Shown: positions 1-11,198, counted from the stretch's first letter. The stretch is 64,000 bases of DNA from Coniferiporia sulphurascens (GCA_002794785.1 NBBA01000014.1:124001-188000); one strand, 5' to 3'. The notes: a model not told the origin generated them from the sequence alone. Translations and numbers: made by a program.

Positions 1-106
1 ATGATGCCCCAGTAGTATACCAGAGCAGAGCACAGGTTGCTGCAACTGACCAGAGACAACCCCAGAGTGAAGGTGAGATGGTGGTGGTAAGAGGACAAGA
101 AGGATG
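1..106 (-). mobile_element. 5' end of a LINE copy running off the window
   Basis: Read on the minus strand, positions 106 to 77 carry the LINE 5'-terminal motif (CATCCTTCTTG, a short gap, then ACCACCACCATCT), followed by a leader closely resembling the one at 11757-11650. The same motif opens the copies at 1223, 3048, 11757 and 52456. The copy starts inside an older ORF1 fragment and continues past the window edge, so its content is unknown. Confidence 0.6.
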
Positions 107-1223
107 GGGGAGGGGGTGGTTGCCTGACTTTCTTCACCTTCTTCGCTGGGGCCATCTGGGCTGCCAGGGGCTGGGGGAGGTTAGCTGCAATCGCCGCTAA
201 CTGTGCATACATCATTGGTGCTCCTGCTGGCATGACTTTCACCACAGCCTCAAGCTGAGCCAAGGTAATGGTTGTGGCAACAGGTGCCATGCTGGTGGGA
301 GTGGGGGTGGTTCCTCCCACACTCGTGGGAGTCTGCTGAGTGGCCTGTTGGGGCCTCGGGGCAGGGCGAGACGCCAAGGAGGAGACCTGGTGGGTGAGGT
401 TCCCCACATCAACTGAGAGGCATTTGACAATGTCTGCCAGAGCTGTGATCTGTGAATCCGGGGGGGTGGGTTGGGCTTGGGCCTGCAGTCTTGCTCTTGG
501 GGTGAATAAGAATGGGGTTCTGAGGGCTGAGGAGAAGGGGGCCCCGAGTGAAATTCGGGCCCCCATCATGTTCTGGATGTACACCTGTTCTGCAGTGTGG
601 GTGGCGATGTGGTCCGGATCATCCTGTTCTTGTGTCTGGTATGCTGTCAACAGCATTTCGTGGCTGAGGGCTGTTAAATTCCCCAGGAACGCTGCTGTTG
701 CTTGTACTACTGCAGTGGAGTTGGCAGCCTTTTCGATGTTGGCCCGAAGTGTTTGAAGTGCCCTTTCGATGCTGGGCACGAAGTCCATCAGAGCTCAAAC
801 GAACTCCGAGGTGACTGGCCGGTTTCAAGGGGTCTCAGGGGAGAGGACATCGGCATTGCGCTTGCCTGTCGACAGTGGGGGTGTACGTGAGTCGTCTCGC
901 ATCTGGTCATCTCCCTCTGGCCCTGATACACTCTGGGCCTGGGGGGCGTTGGGGTTGGGCTGGGCATCCCGTTGCGGCCACTGTGAGAGGTCGCCAAGGG
1001 GGCAAAGCGGTTGGGGGAGGGGCGGTGCACCAGTGGGGACAGCAAGCAGCTCCAGGGGGCAGGGGGCGACTGACAGGCTTGATGGGTGGCGCCAGACGTG
1101 GTGGAACTGGCTGTTGATAGGCCTGTGGTACGTAGTGGATGACCACCAAAATGATCTGCCATGGGGGAGTTTGAGCTGCCCATGCTAGAGAGATGGTGGT
1201 GGTAAGAGGTCAAGAAGGGATGG
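107..1223 (-). pseudogene. LINE ORF1 (Gag-like) 5' fragment
   Basis: On the minus strand this begins with the LINE 5' motif at 1223-1192 and an ATG at 1183 whose first residues (MGSSNSPMADH) parallel the ORF1 start at 52420. A proline/serine/threonine-rich N-terminus follows. Near 800 the frame shifts into a helical stretch (IERALQTLRANIEKAA, then FLGNLTALSHEML) that also occurs in the fragment at 20409. The fragment ends at about 107, just after a lysine-rich segment (KKVKKVRQPPPP) that corresponds to the KKKKHQHKVPPPP segment of the ORF1 at 3710. The zinc knuckles and all of ORF2 are missing. ORF1 proteins of this kind bind the element RNA. This is a decayed partial copy of a subfamily clearly different from the full-length element at 3047. 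Confidence 0.65.
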
Positions 1224-1351
1224 ACTTGAGTCTGCTGTTTAGGCCTCATGCTAAAAGAAAACAGGGCTCTGAAGGTGGAGGAGAATGGTGCACCAAGGGA
1301 GATTTGCACCCCCATCATGTTCTGAGCATACACCTGTTCTGCCAAGTGGGG
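1224..1351 (-). pseudogene. short LINE ORF1 fragment
   Basis: The minus-strand peptide from 1345 (AEQVYAQNMMGVQISLGAPF) repeats, with substitutions, a segment of the neighbouring ORF1 copy (AEQVYIQNMMGARISLGAPF). It is therefore a remnant of a second ORF1 copy, broken on one side by the LINE 5' end at 1223 and on the other by the LINE tail at 1352. Confidence 0.6.
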
Positions 1352-1885
1352 TTTTTATTATTATTATTATTATTATTATTCCTGCAGTACTACATAATTA
1401 CAAGCTGGCCCCCCAAAGGGGGGCCCTAACTACATAACAACAGAGGCGCCTGTCATCATGCATCACACAAAACTGGGTGGGGGCTCTGCTCCCCAAAGGG
1501 TGCCGAAGTGTGAAGAGCCCCTATTTAGTATGAAGGATGCTAGAAGGAGGAATACATATTGCTACAAACAAACCAAATGGATAAGGGCAGGTTAAAGTAA
1601 GAAGCTTAGAAGTGGAAAGGGAGGGCGAGAGCACTGGCTGAGACATATCCATAGGAATCTGAAAGACAGGCACTAATCAGAAGGAAAGGGAGGGAGCGTA
1701 CCTGAGAGCTCCAAAAGGGCTGGGTCCGAGTCCTGGGTTTGAGGTCTGAGCATACAACACATGTAGTCCTGTAGGAGGTCCAGGTCCATATCCTTGTTGG
1801 TTGGGTGGCCATCTAAGTCCATTGCGGCAAAAGAAAGCCTGATGGTGCCTGCAGCGCCTGACTAAAGGACGCCCTTGCGGGGCCC
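1352..1885 (-). mobile_element. 5'-truncated LINE, 3' end with ATT-repeat tail
   Basis: The minus strand encodes the last residues of LINE ORF2 (MDLDGHPTNKDMDLDLL, then DPALLELSGTLPPFPSD and a stop at 1675-1673). A 3' UTR shared with the copies at 11183, 15464 and 19657 follows, ending in ATGTAGTACTGCAGG plus an (AAT)n tail at 1380-1352. The 5' truncation and microsatellite tail are typical of target-primed reverse transcription. Confidence 0.8.
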
Positions 1886-3046
1886 AACATACATGTGCAC
1901 CTTCCTTGGGATATGGGGCCCAACAAACCCCTCCTGCTGTCCTTCACACCACACAGGCCTAAAGGTGAGATTAGAGCTACTGTTACAATTTTCCTTTACT
2001 TTCCCCTTCCTGCGCTGACTCACTTCCTCTTCGTCATCATCAGTCAGTGCAACTCCCCCATTTCTCTGCCTTACCCACCCTTATTCGCCTTGCGCCATAA
2101 GATGCCATGATGACGCCTTAGTGCACCATCATGACATGCTTTGCTTACTGATCACTGTACTTGTATTACCAAGGCCTTCCTTGAGTTTCCATGACCGTCT
2201 ATAGTCTGGTAAACACACCTAACCAAGTCACTACAGTAACAAACAGATAGAGTAGCATATAAGCATGTAACTTCAGTAGCACAAGCCCTAAGCTTGTGCT
2301 CTTTGTTCATACAAGCCCATTATCTGCTACCACCAGTCTACTGTGTGCCATTGTGCCATCAGTCACTTCGTCATAACCTGACTCTACTCAGAAGCCTACC
2401 ATGTCCACATCATCGATCAGGAAGCCCCGACATCAATCATCGCGTAACTGTTGAGCTTAACAGCTACCTGATGCACCAGAGGTGTAGTGTGAGGGTCACG
2501 GCACTGTAGGCACTACCCCACCACCCCCAGCCACCTGGACTCATGCCCCCCTGTACCTGCTTGGTGATGTGAAGTGCTGCTGCATGTCAAGGAATCAACT
2601 TAAGCCTGAATGGGAATTACCCCCATTAGAACCCATGGAGGATTTAGTCCTCTCAAGCCAACAGAGGGAACTATCCCCTGCTGCTACAGCCCGCTCAGCG
2701 CACTGAGTTTCCCATGCCCTGGCATGCACTTCAGAACCCACATCAGCATCAGGTGTTACCCCAACATGCTCCGTGGGGAATACTTGGGGCCCGCATTTAA
2801 GGGTTTTCCCACTTCTGGATCCGCAGTGTACCAGAATCTCTGTGTCGCAGAGGGGTGGACCCCGGTGCTTTTTACAGCTGCCAGGGAGTGCCTCTTACTA
2901 ACCACCTCAAGGGGGCCCATCCCACCCGAGAGGCCCATGGTGTCCTGTCGCATTTCTGCATCGGATGGTTATTACTGCCACGTCATGTGTTATGAGACCC
3001 CTATCTCCTTTTAGCAACTAGTGCCATCATCAGAGACCCTTTTGGG
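1886..3046. other. unassigned interspersed sequence around a solo LTR
   Basis: Outside the LTR at 1981-2462 I recognise no coding sequence here. It is contiguous, across the LINE insertion at 3047-11183, with the segment 11199-11757, which begins on the minus strand with a LINE 5' motif. It may therefore be the leader of a minus-strand LINE family, but that is inference. Positions 3032-3046 are the left copy of the 15-bp LINE target duplication. Confidence 0.35.
1981..2462 (+). repeat. solo LTR, family A (shortened copy)
   Basis: It starts TGTTACAATTTTCC, ends TTGAGCTTAACA, and is flanked by the 5-bp duplication GCTAC (1976-1980 and 2463-2467). At 482 bp it is about 75 bp shorter than other copies, lost from the 3' half. 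No internal retrotransposon sequence adjoins it. Confidence 0.92.
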
Positions 3047-3093
3047 GCATCCTTCTTGACCAGTAACCACCACCATTGACTAGTGTGGGCAGC

Positions 3094-3651
3094 TGTTACA
3101 ATTTTCCTTTACTTTCCCCTTCCTGCGCTGACTCACTTCCTCTTCGTCATCATCAGTCAGCACAACTCCCCCATTTCTCTACCTTACTCATCCTTATTTG
3201 CCTCGCACCATAAGACACCATGATGATGCCTTAGTGCACCATCATGACGTGCTTTGCTTACTGATCACTGTACTTGTATTACCAAGGCCTTCCTTGAGTT
3301 TCCATGACCTCCTATAGTCTGGTAAACACACCTAACCAAGTCGCTACAGTAACAAACACCTAGAGTAGCATATAAGCATGTAACTTCAGTAGCACAAGTC
3401 CTAAGCTTGTGCTCTTTGTTCATACAAGCCCATTATCTGCTACCACCAGTTTACTGTGCCGCTGAGCCACTAATTGCTTCATCGTAACCCGACTCCGCTA
3501 AGAAGCATACCGCGTCCACATTGTCGATCAGGAAGCCCTGCCGATGATCATCTTCGATTTACGACATCTAGGAAGCCCCATTGTCATCACCATCAGTCTT
3601 GACAATCAGGAAGCCCCGACGTCGATCATCGCGTAACCGTTGAGCTTAACA
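3094..3651 (+). repeat. solo LTR, family A
   Basis: 558 bp, TGTTA...TAACA, with 5-bp duplication GCAGC (3089-3093 and 3652-3656). It sits in the LINE 5' leader: the flanks rejoin to give the GTGGGCAGCTAAAACTCCCC segment seen in the copy at 52420. Confidence 0.95.
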
Positions 3652-3709
3652 GCAGCTAAAACTCCCCCATGTTGAACCCTAGTGATTACAGGAATGCTCT
3701 CCGTCATAC

Positions 3710-5734
3710 TTGACAGCCCCTCCCACCCCCACATCGGCCAGTGCCAATGCCGATAGGGCCACCAGGGCCGCCGCCAACTGGGCAGCCGCTGGTCCCAATG
3801 CAGCCGCCCTTGTTCAAGGAACGGCCACCCCCACCACCCCCAACCCTCAACCCATCACCGGCTTCCCACCACTTACCTCCTCCCTGGACATACTGGCACC
3901 CTCCCCCAACATTGGCGACTCCCAACTGGTGTCGGCCTACGACTTTACTGCCCAAGTGTGCAACGAGTTGAGGCACACATCCCAAGCAGGCTCTCCAGCC
4001 TCCTCGGTAGGGTCGATCCATGCATCCAACGAGTTCAGCGAGATGGCCCCAGAGATGGTGGTCGACCCCCATACCCCTCCGCAACAAGTGGGAGGCGCAA
4101 GCCTTGGACGGAAATGTTCCTCTGCTGCCATGTCACTGCTCACCCTGAGAGCGGCCCCCAGTACCTCGAACTATGAACCTCACACCTCGGGGTTCATGTA
4201 CTCCCTTTCGTGTGCCCTGGAAGACTTTGATAAGGAAACAGCGGACACCTCCACCACTGACACTGACATCAAGGCAGCTCAGTTTGTTGGCGACCTCCTA
4301 TGGAACATACAGCAGACCCTTGCCTGCCTAGTGGAGGAAAAGAAGGACCCCCACCACCTCATACTCCGCAATGCGGAGATGGCCTACAACTTCACAAAGA
4401 GGGGGAAAGTAATCGCCCTCCCAGAACCCTTTGCCCCAGCTCACCCCCAGCAGAACCCCCCGGCCACCGCCAGGACCCCCGCCACCGCCCCCATGACCCC
4501 GGAAATGAAGGCACTGACTGATGCAGTCAAACACCTGACTACTGACGTGGCTTCTATTTCATGTCAGATGGCTTCTATCAGCTCTAGGCCCACCCGTCAA
4601 CAACAGCAGAAACAACAACAGCAAACCACCACCCAGGCCGCCATCATGACAGCCCCCACCTCCTATGCCCAAGTGGCTGCAGCAGCGGCCCCCCCAACAA
4701 CTGCCAACCCAGCCCCAGTGGCCCCGGCTGCCAGAGTGGTCATCAACCCAGCACAGAAGAAGAAGAAGCACCAGCATAAGGTGCCCCCCCCGCCCACTAT
4801 GTATGCCAAGGACCCAACCTTGGTCCTCACCCCTACCATCGGCATTCGTGCCGAAAACCAGAAATCCACAATGGCCCTCACTAAAGTGTCACATGAGTTT
4901 TTCACCTCCCTCCCCACCACAGACCAAGTCCCGGTCCTGTCCTCTTCATTTAATGTGAAGGGGAACATTGTGACCACATTTGCGGTGCGCCCCTCCTTGG
5001 CTAACCCGACCACGGAGACGATCATTGATCATCACTCCGCAGTGTATGCCTCCCACATGCACACAGAGTGCATCGTGGAGGGAATTACTATCCCGACTGC
5101 CTTCTCCCTAACCCCCTCCAGAGTCCGCACTAGGTCTGCACTCCGCATCTCCATGGTGCCCTGCAAGGACTTCCTGTTCAGCCAGAATGGACACACCATC
5201 ACCAAGAAGGCCCTTTTGGCCGAAGTCTGGCACAACCCGGCACTCCTCAACCTCGACTTCGTAGTCACCCCCCACTTCACCGCCACTGAAGACCACCTGC
5301 CAACTCTTGACAGGTGCCCTGTGGCCTTCTCCTTTGTTGACCCCAACAGTTCCATCTGCAAGCGCCTCCTCAAGAGGCCATGTGTCTGAATGTTCAGCTC
5401 TGCCCTCCAACTCTCAGTCCCACCCATTCACCCCACCCTCACTCAATGTGAGCACTGCCAGGGCCTCGGACATGGGACCAAGGGTTGCCGCACCCAACCT
5501 TGCTGCACTGACTGCATGGGTGCCCATTTGACCCATAATCACCACAAATTGTGTGCCCACTGCGCCACTGATGCAGTGCCCAAAGGCGACACATGTCCCC
5601 ACCCCCGCCAATGCATCAACTGCACAGGCGACCATCCCACCACCCTGCCGGCTTGCCCCAAGAAAAGGTGCTACCGCCAAATTCTAGAGGCCCTCAACGC
5701 CGACCCCACCAATGAACAGATGGAGGAAGTATGA
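3710..5734 (+). pseudogene. LINE ORF1, Gag-like RNA-binding protein
   Basis: This frame encodes about 670 residues. The N-terminus is Ala/Pro/Thr-rich, with a conserved block (LTSSLDILAPSPNIGDSQL) also present in the ORF1 at 52150. A Gln-rich stretch (RQQQQKQQQQTTTQ) lies near residue 300 and a basic segment (KKKKHQHK) near residue 350. The C-terminus has zinc knuckles: CEHCQGLGHGTKGC (CX2CX4HX4C) at about 5450, then two further Cys/His clusters ending CINCTGDHPTTLPAC. Such proteins coat LINE RNA. An in-frame TGA at 5387-5389 splits the frame. The natural ATG (3670-3672) is out of frame with it; the sister copy at 52420 has one more C in the run before that ATG, which suggests a small indel near the start. 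The stop codon overlaps the ORF2 start as ATGA at 5731-5734. Confidence 0.85.
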
Positions 5735-8611
5735 TAGAGACACTCTCTATCCTGCAGTGGAACGCTGCCCACTCACTTGCAGCGATACAGTCCCTAATTC
5801 CAGTCCTTACTACTGATCCCTCCCCCCCGCACCTAATTCTTATCCAGGAACTGCCCTGGTACCAAATAGGGCTGCAACCCTCACTTACCGACTCGGCCAG
5901 CACCCCGGTCTCCAACGTCCCCACCATCCCAGGATACATACCTGTTCTACCCCCCAAGGTCCGCCCTTGGGTAGTCACATACGTATCCTGGGCCCTCCCC
6001 CCTACTTCATGGTCAATCCTTGGAGCCATGTCCCATGGCACCAACATATTGACGGTGGAGGTCCGATCCCAACTCACCCTCCAGGTGTGCAACTACTATG
6101 GCATGCACCCTCTGGATTGAGAGAATGCTTCCCCCCAGTACCCAGGTGAGTCCTTTTTATTCTCACTCCCCTCAGTGCTAGCCACCACTCTACTCATTGT
6201 GGGTGACTTCAACCATCGCCACCACACGTGGTCTGAATTCCCCATCCCACGATGAGATGATTTGGGGGTGCAACCCCTTGATGACTTTTTCCATGGGCAT
6301 GGCCTGGCACCTGCCCACCTTCCTGACTCTGACTCACAGCCTGATGGCAATCATCATTGGTGCCCCATTGACATGATCTGGGCCCCACCTGTGGTCAACC
6401 CTGACTCTATTCTAGATTCAGCTACCTCCGACCCTTCCCCACTGTCCGACCATGCCATCCTGTGGTGGTCACTGCCATTTCGACCCCCCCCTCTGGTCTT
6501 AAAAACCCGCCAGCTACTCCCAGCCAACAAGGAGGAATGGACCAACATCGCCTTCCCTCTCCTCGAAGCAGCCTTCCGACTCCCAGGGCTCGACACCCAC
6601 ACCCTGGACATCAAAGCTAAAGTGGTTATCGACTCTATGACCACCGCCCTTCAGCCGTTCACCCGCCTCTCCAAGCCATTGAAAATGGAAGTCCCATGGT
6701 GGTCATCCCACCGCAAGACCCTCCTAACAGCAATCTCGATGGCCACCACCCCCCTCCAGCAATCATCAGCTCAACATGCCTTCAAAAGGGGCATTAGGAC
6801 GGCCAAACAGCAGTTCTACACCAACCAGGCATCAGAAGCGGATGCCTCCAACATCTGGAACTGGGCCAAGCGCAGCCTCGGCAACCAACCCACCCCTATC
6901 CCCTCGCTCAAAAGGTGAGATGGCTTCTTCACCCAGATGGATGACGAGAAAGGTGAGCTCTTTCATGAAACCTTCTTCATGCCCCCCCACCCCAGGCAGC
7001 GGCCAACACCCTGCCGCCACCACCCCAACCAGCTGCCCTGCCCATACTCCTATCGGAGCTTACGGGGGCACCATCCGACACCTCCAACTTGTCGGCTCCA
7101 GGCCTCTCGGGAATAGGCTATTGCCCCCTCAAATGGGTGGTGGATGCCTGCCCTGGTGAGATTCTTTCACTTTTCAATGACTGTCTGTGCTTGGGGCACC
7201 ACCCTGAGTGCTGGCGGGTGGCAAAGGTGGTGATGCTCTGGAAGCCCAACAAGAAGGACCCTTTTTCGCCACACTCTTACCGGCCCATCACCCTCGAGGA
7301 GACCCTAGGGAAACTCCTCAAAAAGATAATAGCTAACCAGCTCCAGTTCCTCACAAACATGTGGGACTGGCTGCCACCAAACCAATACAGGGGGCATCAA
7401 GGCCATTCGGTCTACAACACTGCCCAACACCTCCTACAGATTGTGGAACATGCCCACTCAGAGGGCCTTGCTTGTTCAGTCCTAGTGGTCGACATTCAGG
7501 GCTTCTTTGATTTGGTGCACCCCCAACTCCTCCACCAACAATTGCTGGACCTCAGTTGCACCCCAAATATGGCCAACTGGTGCTTGTCCTTCATGATGGA
7601 CTGGCAGGTTGCTGTTGCCTTTGATGGCACCACCCTCCCTACCGCCCCAAAACCCGACCTCGGCACCCCCCAAGGGTCACCCATCTCCCCCATCCTGTCG
7701 ATGATATTTGCAGGCATGGTCCTCTGGCGCTTTCACCAAGCCGGCACTACTGCCCTTGCATACATTGATGATCATTTATTAATTTGTGTAGGTCCCTCCA
7801 TGGCATCCAACTGCCATGCACTTGCCCACACCTACCACCAACTTGACACCCTCTTTGGCACCATCAGTCTCAACATTGGGGCCGCCGAGATGGAGTGCCT
7901 CCACTTTCACCCCCCTTGGCGATGCACCAGCTACAATGGCTGGGACACTGCCAGTGTCCAGGTCAACCCCAACACCCTGATCCCCCCCTCAATCCCACTG
8001 TGATGGTTGGGGATATGGTGGGACCCAGGCCTCTCCTTCAAGCCCCATGTTGGGCACATGCACTCCAAGGGACTCTCCACCCTCGCCACCCTCCACATTC
8101 TGGGCAACACCCAACGTGGCATTTCGGCCCTCCTCCTCCGCCACCTGTACACCTCCTGTGTCTGCTCCATCCTGTCATGGGGGGCGCCAGTTTGGTACCA
8201 TGGCCGCTGCCAAAAAACCCTGGTAAACTGCCTCCAGGCCATGCAAAACACGGCCTGCCACTGGATTTTGGGCATCTTCAAAGGTGCCTACCCCCATTCA
8301 ACTAATTTCCTTTGCTCCATTCCCCCTCTCTCTTTCTATTTCAAATATATAAAGACCACCCATTCTCTGCGCCTCTGGTGCACCCCTCACACTATTGGCC
8401 AAAAACTTTTTAAAAACATAGCTAACAGACCTTTTTCCCTTTCTTTGCAGGTCCGAGCCCCCTGGGTTCAGCAAGTCCCTGCATACATGCATCCCCCATG
8501 GACGGACCCCCTGGCCTTCACCAACAGCCGAGTCCACTTCACCACCCCCATCACCCCAGTCAGCGCCGACACCAGCAAGCAATTTGTGAGTGCCACACAG
8601 GACTTAGGATC

Positions 8612-9170
8612 TGTTACAATTTTCCTTTACTTTTCCCTATTGCGCTGACTCACTTCCCCTTCATCATCATCAGTCAGCGCAACTCCCCCATTCCTCTACC
8701 TTACTCATCCTTATTTGCCTTACGCCATAAGACGCCATGATGACGCCTTATCGCATCACCATGACGTGCTTTGCTTACTGATAGCCCTACTTGTATTACC
8801 AAGGTATTCCTTGGGTTTCCATGACCTTCCATAGTCTGGTAAACTACCCTACACAGGCCGCTACAGTAGTAAACACATAGAGTAGCATATAAGCATGTAA
8901 CTTCAGTAGCACAAGCCCTAAGCTTGTGCTCTTTGTTCATACAAGCCCATTATCTGCTACCACCAGTCTACTGTGTGCCACTGGGCCATTCAATCGCTTC
9001 GTCATAACCCGACTCTGCTAAGAAGCATCTCGCATCCACATCATTGATCAGGAAGCCCCACTGATGATCACCTTTGACTTATGACATCTAGGAAGCCCCA
9101 TTGTCGTACCATCAGTTCCGACGATCAGGAAGCCTCGACGTTGATCACTGTGTAACCGTTGAGCTTAACA
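8612..9170 (+). repeat. family A LTR, left arm of the inverted dimer
   Basis: Complete 559-bp copy. It shows the family landmarks: a TATA-like CATATAAG at 8885-8892, and a hairpin AGCACAAG/CTTGTGCT at 8908-8930 just downstream, near the expected start of transcription. Confidence 0.93.
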
Positions 9171-9200
9171 CTTACCACCAAAAAAAAAAAAAAAAAAAAG

Positions 9201-9759
9201 TGTTAAGCTCAACAGTTACGTGGTGATCGACGTTGAGGCTTCCTGATCGTCAGAACTGATGGTATGACAATGGGGCTTCCTAGATGTCATAAGTCGAAGG
9301 TGATCATCAGTGGGGCTTCCTGATCAATGATGTGGATGCGAGATGCTTCTTAGCAGAGTCGGGTTATGACGAAGCGATTGAATGGCCCAGTGGCACACAG
9401 TAGACTGGTGGTAGCAGATAATGGGCTTGTATGAACAAAGAGCACAAGCTTAGGGCTTGTGCTACTGAAGTTACATGCTTATATGCTACTCTATGTGTTT
9501 ACTACTGTAGCGGCCTGTGTAGGGTAGTTTACCAGACTATGGAAGGTCATGGAAACCCAAGGAATACCTTGGTAATACAAGTAGGGCTATCAGTAAGCAA
9601 AGCACGTCATGGTGATGCGATAAGGCGTCATCATGGCGTCTTATGGCGTAAGGCAAATAAGGATGAGTAAGGTAGAGGAATGGGGGAGTTGCGCTGACTG
9701 ATGATGATGAAGGGGAAGTGAGTCAGCGCAATAGGGAAAAGTAAAGGAAAATTGTAACA
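9201..9759 (-). repeat. family A LTR, right arm of the inverted dimer
   Basis: Complete 559-bp copy in opposite orientation, starting TGTTAAGCTCAAC and ending AATTGTAACA. The central 240 bp appear identical to the left arm. Confidence 0.93.
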
Positions 9760-11198
9760 GGATCCACCCCCCATATCCAGGTCTTCACTGATGGCTCCTG
9801 CATCAACAATAAGTTGGGTTCAGCCATCTGTGCTATGCTTGGCTCCACCCGACTCCAGTCCTGCTGGCTGGAGTCCCCCACCTGCGCTACTGCCACGGAT
9901 GCCGAGGAGTTCTCCCTTGCCACGGCCCCTGGCTGGGTAGCATGCCGCCTCCCAGTGCAACTGCGTGTCGCATTGGACATCTTTTTCCTCTCCGATTCAC
10001 TGACAGCATTACACCTTTTCCACACTTGGGCTGCCGCTCCTGGCACCCACCTCCTTCACATCTGGAAGGCAGGTGTGGAGACTCTGCTGGACTCGTACCC
10101 CCAGCTCACCATTCACTTCGTATGGTGCCCCAGACACTCGGACATCCCCAGTAATGAATGGGCTGACACGGAAGCAAAACTGGCAACTGAGCTCCCCCCA
10201 TCCATCTTAAAGCCCTCCACCTCCACACTAAAAGAAGTCACTGTCTGCACTCTCATGGACTGGTGGACCTTCTCGCTTGCCCACCCCCTAGCCTCAACCG
10301 CCAACAAATACTTGGCGGTACATGGCCTCCCCTCCCAACGACCCAGGAAGCTGCTTATGCACTCAGTTGACCACCCCCGAAGCGAACTATCCGCAGTCGC
10401 TCAAGTCCTCTGCCGTGCCAGTCCCTATGGGGGTTACTGACTGAGTTTTGACTCATCCTACCAGTGCCGACATGGCCTGATCTTGCACTGCAGGTGGCAC
10501 AACCACCCCCCCTGGCCCGCACAGTCAACCGCCCACATCCTCGGTGGCTGCAGCACCTTCCATTCATGGATACGATGTGTATGGCCACCTTGGGACCCTC
10601 CCCCAGTCCACCATTCAGAGTGGGCTGATGAAAACTGCCTCCCAGTTTTGTGCCACTGGCTTAGGCTGACGGGGCACTTAAACCACCTCTCCGACAGAAC
10701 CATGGGCGCTATCCGGCTAGCCTTTGCTGCAATGGACCTAGATGGACACCCAACTGACAAGGATATGGACCTGGACCTCCTATGGGATTACATGCATTGT
10801 ATGCTCGGACCTTGAACCCAGGACTCGGACCCAGCCCTTTTGGAGCTATCAGGTATGACTCCTCCTTTTCCTTCCGATTAGAGCCTGCCTTTCGAATTCC
10901 TATGAATATGTCCTGGCCGGCGCTCTCACCATCCCATTCTCACTTCTAAGCTTCTTACTTTGCCTGCCATTTCCCACTTGGTTTGTTCGTAGTGATATGT
11001 ATCCCTCCTTCTATGGTCTTTCTAACTCAATAGGGGCTCTTCACACTTCGGCACCCCTTGGGGAGCAGAGCCCCTGCCCAGTTTTGTGCGATGCGCAATG
11101 ACGGGTGCCTCTGTTGTTATGTAGTTAGGGCAGCTTGTAATTATGTAATACTGCAGGAATAATATTTAAAAATAAATAAAAAAAGAGACCCTTTTGGG

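Larger units (their letters stand above)
8612..9759. repeat. inverted dimer of family A LTRs inserted as one unit
   Basis: A plus-oriented LTR (8612-9170) and a minus-oriented LTR (9201-9759), 559 bp each, are joined by a 30-bp spacer (CTTACCACC, a run of 20 A, G). A single 5-bp duplication GGATC flanks the whole unit (8607-8611 and 9760-9764), so the palindrome integrated in one event. The arms are nearly identical; differences I checked (GTCGTACC/GTCATACC, TTCCGAC/TTCTGAC, CTCGACG/CTCAACG) are CpG transitions. It interrupts LINE ORF2 just before the RNase H domain. Confidence 0.92.
5731..10881 (+). pseudogene. LINE ORF2: APE endonuclease, reverse transcriptase, RNase H
   Basis: ORF2 starts at the ATG overlapping the ORF1 stop. 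The endonuclease domain is recognised by ILQWNAAHS, LILIQELPW, the core GDFNHRHHTW (about 6210), PIDMIWA and LSDHAI. The reverse transcriptase (about 7020-8010) shows RPITLEETLGKLL, VDIQGFFDLVHP, GTPQGSPISPIL and the catalytic YIDD at about 7762. RNase H resumes after the LTR dimer: QVFTDGSCI, DAEEFSLATA, LSDSLTALHLF and WCPRHSDIPSNEWADTEAK. A C-terminal His/Cys region (HCRWHNHPPWPAQSTAHILGGC in sister copies) precedes the end, PPFPSD and stop. In-frame TGAs at about 6118, 6254, 6916, 8001, 10438 and 10813, plus frameshifts and the insertion at 8612, make it non-functional. Several TGAs stand where sister copies have CGA. Confidence 0.9.
3047..11183 (+). mobile_element. full-length Tad1-like LINE with 15-bp target duplication
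   Basis: The element lies between perfect copies of AGAGACCCTTTTGGG (3032-3046 and 11184-11198), opens with the LINE 5' motif at 3048 and ends in an A/T-rich tail after CTGCAGGAATAATATTTAAA. Two later insertions interrupt it: a solo LTR at 3094-3651 and an inverted LTR dimer at 8612-9759. Without them it is about 6.4 kb. It has ORF1 with zinc knuckles and ORF2 with an APE-type endonuclease, reverse transcriptase and RNase H, the arrangement of fungal Tad1-clade elements. Both ORFs carry stops and frameshifts, so it is now inactive. Confidence 0.9.

Noticed and set aside
3670..3712. ATG at 3670 as the working start of LINE ORF1 in this copy
   Set aside because: It runs into TGA at 3711 in its own frame. 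The sister copy at 52420 shows that the true start frame differs by a small indel in the C-run before it.
8440..8452. Intron acceptor-like TTTCTTTGCAG before GTCCGAGCC in LINE ORF2
   Set aside because: The LINE frame is open through it in several copies (PFSLSLQVRAPWVQQ), so it is coding sequence.
8701..8940. A 79-residue antisense ORF (MNKEHKLRACATEVTCLYAT) repeated in several family A LTRs
   Set aside because: It recurs only because the LTR recurs. It spans the TATA and hairpin region on the opposite strand, and it is broken in other copies such as those at 24035 and 3094.
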